Shown: positions 1-5,271, numbered from the stretch's first letter. The stretch is DNA of 6,270 nucleotides from Amphritea sp. (GCA_018067325.1 JAGPUU010000005.1:1-6270); one strand, 5' to 3'. The notes: generated by a model from the letters alone, not told the origin. Translations and numbers: made by a program.

Positions 1-687
1 GATGGTCCATTCCGCTATATGAGTTTTGGTTCTGGTGGCGAACAAAGCCGGATTGAACTTAGCCGTCCGGAATACCCTGTATATCAATATCTACAAGCGA
101 TGTTACTAGGCCTACTCTACCAACCCAATCCTCATCAGGTATTAATGCTTGGCCTGGGTGGAGGCTCACTGATTCAGGCATTGCTCAATTACTCTGATAG
201 CCTGACTATCAACGTTGCCGAACTTCGCCCCCAGGTATTGGCGGCCGCAGTTAAACATTTTCAGTTGCCGGTTTCCGACCGCCTTACCATTACGATTAGC
301 GACGCTCTGGAGTACCTGCAACAAACAATAGAACCTCAGGACATGATCTTCACAGACCTGTTTACCGACGCAGGGATGCTGCACCAGCAACTGCAAGATG
401 AATATCTACACCATTGTTACCACCTGCTGAATGATCAGGGGGTGCTGGTATTAAACCTTTGGGATGAGGGTGACGGTTTCCACCCATTAGCCAACCAGCA
501 GCTTACCCAGATCTTCGGTGACAACTGGCTCTGCTGTACCGTAGACAGTGGTAACTTGATCGCTTTTGCGTTTAAAGATGGTAAACCTGAATCGAACCCC
601 AGAGCACTCCTGAACGGAGCAAAAAAACTAGAAAAAAAATTAGGTTTCCCGGCCCGTGCATTGCTAAACCGACTCAAAGAGATATAA
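1..687 (+). CDS. Spermidine-synthase-like methyltransferase-fold protein, 5' end outside the window
   Basis: The reading frame is open from base 1 (first codons D-G-P-F-R-Y), so the ATG at 19 is probably internal and the true start lies upstream. The run FRYMSFGSGGEQSRIEL matches the N-terminal part of spermidine-synthase-like proteins, where an R-x-L/M-x-F-G strand leads to a conserved Q-S. Numbered from the ATG at 19, a glycine-rich SAM-binding loop (LMLGLGGGSL) lies at residues 42-51, an acidic motif II residue at E69, a motif III aspartate in SDALEYL (94-100), and DMIFTDLF at 108-115 where aminopropyltransferases carry the catalytic aspartate. This shows the Rossmann-type fold. The family contains both true aminopropyltransferases and proteins of unknown substrate, and this short divergent member may be the latter. 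The C-terminus is lysine-rich. It ends 107 bp before luxS, in the same direction. Confidence 0.75.
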   Translation, partial: DGPFRYMSFGSGGEQSRIELSRPEYPVYQYLQAMLLGLLYQPNPHQVLMLGLGGGSLIQALLNYSDSLTINVAELRPQVLAAAVKHFQLPVSDRLTITISDALEYLQQTIEPQDMIFTDLFTDAGMLHQQLQDEYLHHCYHLLNDQGVLVLNLWDEGDGFHPLANQQLTQIFGDNWLCCTVDSGNLIAFAFKDGKPESNPRALLNGAKKLEKKLGFPARALLNRLKEI

Positions 688-699
688 GCGGTTAACCGC
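688..699. other. Perfect 12-bp palindrome directly after the stop codon
   Basis: GCGGTTAACCGC begins at the base after the TAA of the upstream gene. It could form a short hairpin in RNA or be a protein site. No T-run follows, so it is not a convincing intrinsic terminator. Confidence 0.3.
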
Positions 700-730
700 C
701 TGAAAAGAAATCATCTGTAAAGGGTTAATT

Positions 731-767
731 TCCCAACGTAATACTGGGATAATCAGCCCATTATACT
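731..767 (+). promoter_or_regulatory. Possible luxS promoter with an inverted repeat
   Basis: TATACT at 762-767 is a fair -10 hexamer 27 bp before the luxS ATG. No good -35 is seen at the 17-bp position (TAATAC). Just upstream, TCCCA (731-735) and TGGGA (745-749) form an inverted repeat with a 9-bp spacer over the expected -35 region, so it could be an operator. The luxS ribosome binding site is weak (GAGA at 783-786). The assignment rests on position and a short match only. Confidence 0.25.
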
Positions 768-794
768 ATTTGTAATTTCCCATGAGATTCCGAC

Positions 795-1307
795 ATGCCT
801 CTGTTAGATAGTTTTACTGTTGATCACACCCGTATGAATGCCCCGGCAGTGCGTGTTGCCAAGACGATGACTACCCCTGGCGGCGATACCATTACCGTCT
901 TTGACCTGCGTTTTTGTCTGCCAAATGAAGAGATCTTGACTGAAAAGGGCATCCATACCCTTGAACACCTCTTCGCGGGTTTTATGCGCGATCATTTGAA
1001 TGGCAATGGTGTTGAGATTATCGACATCTCGCCAATGGGATGCCGTACCGGCTTTTACATGAGCCTGATCGGTACACCCGCAGAGCAGCAAGTCGCAGAT
1101 GCCTGGCTAGCAGCGATGGATGATGTTCAGCAGGTTGAGAAACAGAGCGAAATTCCTGAGCTGAACGAATATCAGTGCGGAACCTACAGCATGCACTCAC
1201 TGGGAGAAGCTAAGCTGATCGCTAAAAATATCCGTGAGCGGGGCATCTGCATTAACAGTAATAACGAGCTGCAGCTTGACCCTGAATTTTTGAAAGACCA
1301 TTCATAA
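795..1307 (+). CDS. luxS: S-ribosylhomocysteine lyase LuxS
   Basis: LuxS is a cytosolic metalloenzyme that splits S-ribosylhomocysteine into homocysteine and 4,5-dihydroxy-2,3-pentanedione, the precursor of autoinducer-2, in the activated-methyl recycling pathway after Pfs/Mtn. The 170-residue length is typical. The start [14 protein letters not shown] is the standard LuxS N-terminus, which fixes the ATG. The metal and catalytic residues are all present: H54, E57 and H58 in [10 protein letters not shown], catalytic C83 in [10 protein letters not shown], and metal ligand C128 in YQCGTY. R39 in the DLRFC motif is also kept. From memory it closely resembles the E. coli enzyme, which supports a gammaproteobacterial host. 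It stands alone here, without mtn or metabolic neighbours, and is followed by its own terminator. Nothing suggests loss of function. Confidence 0.98.
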   Translation: MPLLDSFTVDHTRMNAPAVRVAKTMTTPGGDTITVFDLRFCLPNEEILTEKGIHTLEHLFAGFMRDHLNGNGVEIIDISPMGCRTGFYMSLIGTPAEQQVADAWLAAMDDVQQVEKQSEIPELNEYQCGTYSMHSLGEAKLIAKNIRERGICINSNNELQLDPEFLKDHS

Positions 1308-1331
1308 ACAACCGCGCAATACACTGATCCT

Positions 1332-1356
1332 AAAACGGAGCCAGTCTCCGTTTTTT
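1332..1356 (+). terminator. Intrinsic terminator after luxS
   Basis: AAAACGGAG (1332-1340) pairs with CTCCGTTTT (1346-1354) across a 5-base loop, CCAGT. The T-run reaches 1356 and a second T-run follows at 1361-1365. It lies 24 bp past the luxS stop and 26 bp before cvfB, so cvfB depends on read-through or on a promoter overlapping this site. Confidence 0.9.
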
Positions 1357-1382
1357 CTATTTTTTATGAGGCACAGACTCCC

Positions 1383-2219
1383 ATGACAATGATCGGCCGG
1401 TTCAACACTCTGGAAGTGGTCAAAGAAGTTAAATTCGGCATCTATCTCGACGGCGAAGAGCTGGGAGAAATTCTGCTGCCACAACGCTATGTCCCGGAAA
1501 ATACCGCCATTGGAGACAGTCTCAATGTATTTATCTACCGCGACTCCGATGATTTACTGATAGCCACGACAGAAACTCCGAAAGCCCAGGTCGGTGACTT
1601 CGCCTGTCTCAAAGTACTGGATCTTAATCGCATCGGTGCATTCTTCGACTGGGGCCTGCCCAAAGACCTTTTGGTACCTTTCAGCGAGCAGAAGAAAACC
1701 GTTGAAAAAGATCAGGAGCAGATTGTCTATGTTTACCTTGATCAGGAAACGGACCGGATTGCAGGCACAACTAAACTAAATAAGTTTATAGATAACTATC
1801 CTCATAGTTATGAGAAAGGTCAGCAGGTCGACCTTATCATCGAAGACCACACTCACATCGGCTACAAAGCGATCATTAACGGTCAGCATTGGGGTGTTAT
1901 CTACGATGATGACGTCTTTAAACCGGTACGTTATGGCCAGCGGATGAAAGGCTTCATTAAGCTGGTTCGCCCCGATGGCAAGATAAACCTGTGCCTGCAG
2001 CAACTGGGCTATGGCAAAACTGATGACCTAGGTAAGCGTATCATGCACCTCTTAGAGGAGCACGACGGGTATATAGCAGCCAACGACAAAACCTCTCCGG
2101 AAATGATCAAACGCCTGTTTAGCTGTAGTAAAAAAGCATTTAAGCTGTCTATCGGAAGACTCTATAAAGAGCGAAAGATTGCTATTGAAGAAAGCGGTAT
2201 ACGGCTGATCAGTAAGTAA
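1383..2219 (+). CDS. cvfB: CvfB-type S1-like RNA-binding protein with C-terminal winged helix
   Basis: This 278-residue protein has the full length and architecture of the CvfB/YitL family, cytosolic nucleic-acid-binding proteins made of S1-like beta-barrels plus a winged-helix domain; CvfB affects virulence gene expression in Staphylococcus aureus. The N-terminus has the family signature IGRFNTLEVVKEV (4-16), then YLDG, GEILLPQRYVPE (29-39) and ATTETP (61-66). A second S1-like unit is clear at about 70-105 (VGDFACLKV, then GAFFDWGLPKDLLVPF), and a third spans about 145-206. Residues about 214-278 form the winged helix, with SPEMIKRLF followed by SIGRLYKERKI. A GAGGC ribosome binding site lies at 1369-1373. 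ATG 1389 is an alternative start, but the ATG at 1383 fits the family N-terminus. Codons from about 236 onward are repeated at 3813-3947. The exact cellular role in this organism is unknown. Confidence 0.88.
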   Translation: MTMIGRFNTLEVVKEVKFGIYLDGEELGEILLPQRYVPENTAIGDSLNVFIYRDSDDLLIATTETPKAQVGDFACLKVLDLNRIGAFFDWGLPKDLLVPFSEQKKTVEKDQEQIVYVYLDQETDRIAGTTKLNKFIDNYPHSYEKGQQVDLIIEDHTHIGYKAIINGQHWGVIYDDDVFKPVRYGQRMKGFIKLVRPDGKINLCLQQLGYGKTDDLGKRIMHLLEEHDGYIAANDKTSPEMIKRLFSCSKKAFKLSIGRLYKERKIAIEESGIRLISK

Positions 2220-2234
2220 TATACCTACCGGATC

Positions 2235-2252
2235 AAGCGGCTTAGGCCGCTT
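2235..2252 (+). other. Hairpin after cvfB (left copy)
   Basis: AAGCGGC and GCCGCTT form a perfect 7-bp stem around the loop TTAG, 15 bp past the cvfB stop. No T-run follows, so it may be a weak or factor-assisted terminator, an RNA-stabilising hairpin between two co-transcribed genes, or a short repetitive palindrome. The stem-loop and its flanks are unchanged in the right copy at 3961-3978. Confidence 0.6.
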
Positions 2253-2309
2253 AGTCTACACAGGAAAACACTGATGGAATAACACCTCCCTCTGTTTGGA
2301 AGAGATGCT

Positions 2310-2690
2310 ATGCCGGAAGCCCTGATAACCGCCTCAGCAAAAGCCGTCGATGAAACAGGTTCTCTGAAGCACTGCCTGGAACTGGAACAAACACTTCAAC
2401 AGCAGAAAGCCCGGGTAACCGAGCTGACTACCCCTTAACAACCGCCTATAACGAGCTGGCAGAGTAATTTCTTCATCGCCACGGAGCCGATGCTGAGCTT
2501 TTCCAGCAACTCGCCCATCATCTGTTTGAAAACTATAAGTGCAGCTACCGCAACGTCGTTTCAGATCAACTTATCGCAGAACAACTCCCTGATGAGCGAT
2601 GGTATAACCGTATTATCCCGTTATTTCGTGGCGTTGACTGTGCCAATCCCTTGATCTATTTTTCAGGCAGAATGCTGATCAGCAGCACTG
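2310..2690 (+). pseudogene. Broken left copy of the thiolase-like gene
   Basis: The ATG and first 40 codons match the intact gene at 4036 (changes I7T, T12A, I36V). The sequence then jumps from the equivalent of 4156 to 4365, losing 208 bp. Both ends of the deleted piece carry TGACTA (4151-4156 and 4359-4364 in the intact copy) and one TGACTA remains at 2425-2430, which is the mark of deletion between short repeats. The loss shifts the frame and translation ends at TAA 2436-2438 after 42 codons. Further on, in the original frame, codon 122 (CAG in the intact copy) is TAA at 2465-2467. Similarity ends near codon 196, so the C-terminal 160 or so residues are absent. The usual GGAAG ribosome binding site (2298-2302) and the start are still present. 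No function is expected. Confidence 0.93.
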
Positions 2691-2794
2691 GAGCTAAAGC
2701 CCAGCTTAACGGAGCTCTGAGTGTCGCCGGAGGCTCCGCAAGTGGCGGCCAGACACGCCGCTCAAGACGCAACCCCAGAAAACCAAAAGCGTAA
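2691..2794 (+). other. Basic, glycine-rich tail fused to the broken thiolase frame
   Basis: The original thiolase frame stays open after similarity ends and runs into an unrelated stretch, about 34 codons, ending at TAA 2792-2794. The tail contains SVAGGSASGG and then TRRSRRNPRKPKA, strongly basic and unlike the thiolase. The DNA of 2711-2765 is also more GC-rich than the A-rich stretch that follows. It may be the 3' end of a foreign gene whose beginning was lost at the junction, or chance coding in non-coding DNA. I do not recognise it. The rest up to 2950 shows no gene I can support. Confidence 0.3.
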
Positions 2795-2951
2795 TCGTTA
2801 ACCTTTAAAGCGCTGTACAGAAGTAAAAGCAAAGAAAAAACGTCTATCTGCAATAAAGAGATATAAAAAAGCCAGCTTGAAAGAGCGGGGGGTTGAGTAA
2901 CACATTTCCATCGGCCTTCACTTAAGAGGTATATAGCCTTACCCTTGTGCT

Positions 2952-2960
2952 TGCTATAGT
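2952..2960 (+). promoter_or_regulatory. Extended -10 promoter for the PqqD-like gene
   Basis: TGCTATAGT is a TGn extended -10 motif with a good hexamer (TATAGT at 2955-2960). It sits 33 bp before the TTG start at 2994, predicting a 5' leader of roughly 25-28 bases. No matching -35 is visible, which extended -10 promoters often tolerate. The leader contains a G-rich ribosome-binding-like run (TGGGGG at 2981-2986). The location supports independent expression of this gene inside the insert. Confidence 0.45.
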
Positions 2961-2993
2961 CTGGCACTGAATTTACCAACTGGGGGCCCTGCC

Positions 2994-3368
2994 TTGGAAA
3001 CCAACAAGTATTTTTATCGTAATGTTATTTTCACTCGTAAGGGCGGCAGGATCGCATTGGTTAATATCCATAATCCTACACACACAACAGATATTGAAGA
3101 CTGGCTGGGTATCGTCGTGTCACTGGCCGATGGTCAACATACCCTGCAACAGCTTATCGATTATATGACGGTCCAATACCCGGCATCGGCACCTACCGAA
3201 TTGGTCAAAACCATTGAATCGGTTATCGATAGGCTAATAGAAGGCAAGATGATCCAGCTGACCGATGAATCGGTCGAGCTACCTTACTACCTGTCTGATC
3301 CGATTGAGAAACTGGATCTGGAGAAAGCGCGTAAGGCAATGCACGAAGATGGCTATACCCAGCACTAA
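2994..3368 (+). CDS. PqqD-like small protein (RiPP-recognition-element-like fold)
   Basis: The 124-residue protein contains a PqqD-type pattern. A beta-hairpin with GGRIALVNIHNP lies at 17-28 and TDIEDWLGIVVSLADGQHT at 32-50, the last part matching the 'L-x-D-G-x-x-T' turn of PqqD. A helix follows (LQQLIDYM, 51-58), then QYP and a long helix ending in VIDRLIEGKMIQL (77-89). PqqD-family domains bind the leader peptide of ribosomally made peptides and present it to a modifying enzyme, but many relatives are orphans. About 30 extra C-terminal residues (LPYYLSDPIEKLDLEKARKAM) make it longer than PqqD itself (about 90 residues). The start is TTG, chosen because METNKYFYRN leads straight into the domain and a G-rich run precedes it. 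No precursor peptide, radical-SAM or YcaO enzyme is visible here. It lies between the two repeats, beside fragments of an MttB/hydantoinase cluster. Confidence 0.6.
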   Translation: METNKYFYRNVIFTRKGGRIALVNIHNPTHTTDIEDWLGIVVSLADGQHTLQQLIDYMTVQYPASAPTELVKTIESVIDRLIEGKMIQLTDESVELPYYLSDPIEKLDLEKARKAMHEDGYTQH

Positions 3369-3455
3369 CGGCGTATAACACTGCATAACTATTAGCTGCA
3401 GATGGATATCTGACCACTCGCACCAAAGATCCGGCTAACGTTAAACACCTGCGGT

Positions 3456-3608
3456 GTGCTTGATGATGGTCTGAGCCTGATCGATAAAAGTGCCGAAATT
3501 ATTCTCGAAGAGGTCGGCATTGAATTTCATGACGATGAAGAAGCGTTACAGATCTGTCGCGATGCCGGTGCCGACGTTCAGGGCCAGCTGGTAAAGTTCC
3601 CGCGCGGC
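3456..3608 (+). pseudogene. N-terminal stump of an MttB-family corrinoid methyltransferase
   Basis: About 51 codons read SAEIILEEVGIEFHDDEEAL, then CRDAGADVQGQLVKFPRG. This is the pattern found near the N-terminus of the trimethylamine/glycine-betaine methyltransferase (MttB) superfamily: a helix ending in LEEVGI, 'F-x-D-D-x-E-A-L', 'AGA-x-V-x-G' and 'V-x-F-P-R-G'. The family is about 480-510 residues long, so some 90% is missing. Similarity stops after FPRG at about 3608, where the sequence turns into the antisense of a hydantoinase-like gene. A GTG at 3456 begins the frame, but the true start may lie upstream; no convincing ribosome binding site is seen. Intact members pass methyl groups from methylated amines to a corrinoid protein. 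No function is expected from the stump. Confidence 0.65.
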
Positions 3609-3619
3609 ATTTCAGCAGG

Positions 3620-3766
3620 CAACCCGCATAATGCATTACCGATACCGATAGTCAGGTCATAGCGGGTCGTCAGGCTTTTGACGGTAGCCACAACCTTTTG
3701 CTGGCCATCCACCAGCACCGCATCTGTATATGTGCCACCTGTATCTATTCCCAGTCGAAATACCAT
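3620..3766 (-). pseudogene. N-terminal stump of a hydantoinase/oxoprolinase-family protein
   Basis: Read on the minus strand, the ATG at 3766-3764 starts MVFRLGIDTGGTYTDAVLVD, the phosphate-1 loop (D-T-G-G-T-x-T-D) that opens the HyuA/oxoprolinase N-terminal domain. VVATVKSLTTRYDLTIGIGNAL follows, the usual 'K-x-x-T-T-x-D-L-x-x-G-I' region. Similarity ends after about 49 residues of a protein normally 500 residues or longer; further translation is antisense of the MttB stump. A good ribosome binding site is still present (AAGAGGTAAGG just upstream of the ATG). This family is often found beside MttB-type methyltransferases in bacterial genomes, which supports a shared origin of the two stumps. 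They point towards each other and meet at about 3608-3620. Confidence 0.75.
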
Positions 3767-3812
3767 ACCTTACCTCTTAAATTCCGGACCGCTGTCTGCA
3801 GGTCAACGCTTA

Positions 3813-3947
3813 ACAAAAACCTCTCCGAAAATGATCAAACGCCTGTTCAGCTGTAGTGAAAAAGCATTTAAGCTGTCTATTGGAAGACTCTATAAAGAAC
3901 GAAAAATTGCTATTGAAGAAAGTGGCATACGACTGCTCAGTAAGTAA
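3813..3947 (+). pseudogene. 3' fragment of a second cvfB
   Basis: Only the last 43 or so codons of a cvfB gene are present, covering part of the winged helix and ending at TAA 3945-3947. Compared with the intact gene there are 10 differences in the 128 bp from 2092; seven are silent third-position changes and three change a residue (E240K, K250E, I276L). The frame happens to be open upstream through unrelated DNA, but that part is the antisense of the hydantoinase stump. The fragment has no start of its own that would yield a CvfB protein. Confidence 0.9.
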
Positions 3948-3960
3948 TACCTCCCGGATC

Positions 3961-3978
3961 AAGCGGCTTAGGCCGCTT
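3961..3978 (+). other. Hairpin before the thiolase gene (right copy)
   Basis: It is identical to the hairpin at 2235-2252 (7-bp stem AAGCGGC/GCCGCTT, loop TTAG). The 25 bases from GGATC to TTAG are the same in both copies, although the surrounding 90-bp spacer has about 8 substitutions and a 2-bp indel. Confidence 0.6.
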
Positions 3979-4035
3979 AGCCTATAAAGGAAAACCCTGA
4001 TAGAATAACGCCTCCCTCTGTTTGGAAGTGATGCT

Positions 4036-5106
4036 ATGCCGGAAGCCCTGATAATCGCCTCAGCAAAAACCGTCGATGAAACAGGCTCTCTGAAGCACTG
4101 CCTGGAATTGGAACAAACACTTCAACAACAGAAAGCCCGGATAACCGAGCTGACTATCGATCCTCTAAGCACCCCCTGGCACAGTGAATTACAGCCGAAT
4201 CATTACCGCAGTGGCTGCGGCCCACTCGAAGCATTGTCCCATGCTCGACATTTAATCAAGAGGGGTGAAGCTGACGCGGTCGTCATCAGTGGCAAGGACA
4301 TGCTACGGACCGGTTACCAGCGCCAGGAGCGACTGGATCTGATGGCGATCTATGGTGATGACTACCCTCTGACAACCGCCTATAACGAGCTGGCAGAGCA
4401 GTTTCTTCATCGCCACGGAGCCGACGCTGAACTTTTCCAGCAACTCGCCCATCATCTGTTTGAAAACTATAAGTGCAGCTACCGCAACGTCGTTTCAGAT
4501 CAACTCATCGCAGAACAACTCCCTGATGAGCGCTGGTATAACCATATTACGCCGTTATTTCGTGGCGTTGACTGTGCCAACCCCCTGATCGATTTTTCAG
4601 GCAAAATACTGATCAGCAGCTCTGCTATCGCTCAACAGCTGACGATTCCTGCAGACACTTGTCTTGAGATATCAGGTGTAGGGCTCGGTTTTTTACCCGG
4701 CGATGGTAAGCAGCATGTTGAAGACATTGTCAGCTACGATCACCTCAAGCTGGCCTATCAAGCAGCCTGTCATCAGGCCGAAACCGATTTCGCCGAACAG
4801 TTCAGACAGGGCAAAGCCTTATTAGAAACTTACACCTGCTATCCTGTTGTCCCTATCGCATTCCTGTTAGCGAGTGGCCTGGTCGATCTGTTAGAACAGG
4901 TTCCAGCATTTCTGGAGCAGCACCTGATTACCATTACCGGAGGGATGAATCTGGCCAAGGGCCCCTGGAATAATCCTGCTTTGAACAGTCTGATCGAAAT
5001 GCACCAGCAGATGATTGCCAGCCCGGGCCATCACATAGGAGCAGTACATGGAAATGGCGGCCTGGGCTATAAACAGGGTGTCGCTATCCTAAAAAAATGG
5101 GCCTGA
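4036..5106 (+). CDS. Thiolase-like protein, noncanonical (TLP1/SCP2-thiolase-like group)
   Basis: The 356-residue protein has the thiolase fold pattern. GPLEALSHARHLI, then EADAVVISGKDML (62-90), corresponds to the helix after the nucleophile region and the following strand. TPLFRGVDCANPLIDFSG, then ILISSSAIA (172-199), covers the core end of the first half. The C-terminal part has ITGGMNLAKGPWNNP (299-313) and VHGNGGLGYKQGVAIL (337-352), which resemble the 'TGG...GGPGNN' and 'NGG...K' motifs of thiolase-like proteins rather than the GHP and CxGGG motifs of true thiolases. The usual cysteine nucleophile is uncertain: C61 lies one position off the expected place in an ungapped reading. The substrate is therefore open; annotation pipelines would probably call it acetyl-CoA acetyltransferase. 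GGAAG at 4024-4028 lies 7 bp before the ATG. It probably followed cvfB in an operon before the rearrangement. It is the only intact copy here. Confidence 0.75.
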   Translation: MPEALIIASAKTVDETGSLKHCLELEQTLQQQKARITELTIDPLSTPWHSELQPNHYRSGCGPLEALSHARHLIKRGEADAVVISGKDMLRTGYQRQERLDLMAIYGDDYPLTTAYNELAEQFLHRHGADAELFQQLAHHLFENYKCSYRNVVSDQLIAEQLPDERWYNHITPLFRGVDCANPLIDFSGKILISSSAIAQQLTIPADTCLEISGVGLGFLPGDGKQHVEDIVSYDHLKLAYQAACHQAETDFAEQFRQGKALLETYTCYPVVPIAFLLASGLVDLLEQVPAFLEQHLITITGGMNLAKGPWNNPALNSLIEMHQQMIASPGHHIGAVHGNGGLGYKQGVAILKKWA

Positions 5107-5121
5107 CCAAACAAGAGTAGG

Positions 5122-5271
5122 TTACCCACAAAATCTGTGCATAACCTCTGGGGAAAACCCTGCATAACTTTATTAAAACAGCGACAGAGCCCGCCATTAC
5201 TAGGGATAAGAAAGCTGAGCATAATCTGCCCAGCGCTCTTCCCCCAGGCTAACTTTCCCCTCTTATCCACC
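5122..5271. promoter_or_regulatory. Group of DnaA-box-like sequences between convergent genes
   Basis: TTATGCACA (minus strand, 5136-5144) fits the relaxed DnaA-box consensus TTATNCACA exactly. TTACCCACA (plus, 5122-5130) and TTATCCACC (plus, 5263-5271) each differ by one base from TTATCCACA. A weaker TTATCCCTA occurs on the minus strand near 5204-5212. The stretch lies between convergent genes, where promoters are not needed. Nothing else marks an origin: no dnaA, dnaN or gidA/mnmG, and no clear AT-rich unwinding element. Confidence 0.3.

Larger units (their letters stand above)
2086..2690 (+). repeat. Left copy of a long direct repeat (cvfB 3' end to thiolase 5' half)
   Basis: This segment covers the last 43 or so codons of cvfB, the 90-bp intergenic region and the 5' half of the thiolase-like gene. 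It aligns in the same orientation and order with 3813-4624. The offset is 1728 through the cvfB part, 1726 after a 2-bp indel just past the stop, and 1934 after the 208-bp deletion. Hand counting gives about 92-93% identity outside the gaps. Firm similarity stops near 2690; scattered matches up to about 2706 are uncertain. Confidence 0.95.
3813..4624 (+). repeat. Right copy of the long direct repeat (cvfB tail to thiolase 5' half)
   Basis: This is the partner of 2086-2690 and lacks the 208-bp deletion. Similarity starts at the run of A before CCTCTCCG (four A in the left copy, five here). Upstream of about 3813 the sequence no longer follows cvfB, although a few scattered matches from about 3796 leave the exact junction open. 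Confidence 0.95.

Noticed and set aside
804..1091. Minus-strand frame within luxS
   Set aside because: It is fully antisense to luxS, which is unmistakable, and has no motif of its own.
2813..2820. CTGTACAG palindrome resembling a LexA site
   Set aside because: A LexA box needs CTGT-N8-ACAG; here the arms are adjacent without the spacer.
2656..2979. Minus-strand open frame of 107 codons with a hydrophobic stretch
   Set aside because: It overlaps the thiolase remnant, the junction and the PqqD-like promoter region in antisense, shows no recognisable domain, and its hydrophobic part comes from an A-rich plus strand.
3438..3446. GTTAAAC core resembling the end of an integron attC site
   Set aside because: No matching inverse core with proper folding arms was found and no integron integrase is present. 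The nearby ACACC-TGC-GGTGT hairpin is only 5 bp.
2700..3815. Insertion sequence or transposon as the source of the insert
   Set aside because: There is no transposase-like frame and no terminal inverted repeats at the edges; the long direct repeat of chromosomal genes is better explained by homologous recombination or tandem duplication.
3678..3947. Open frame joining unrelated N-terminal residues to the CvfB tail
   Set aside because: The first part is the antisense of the hydantoinase stump and only the last 43 or so codons have homology. It is a chance fusion across a junction.
5067..5270. Minus-strand frame across the end of the thiolase gene and the intergenic region
   Set aside because: It has no domain and overlaps a real coding end in antisense; its C-terminal half is antisense of thiolase sequence.
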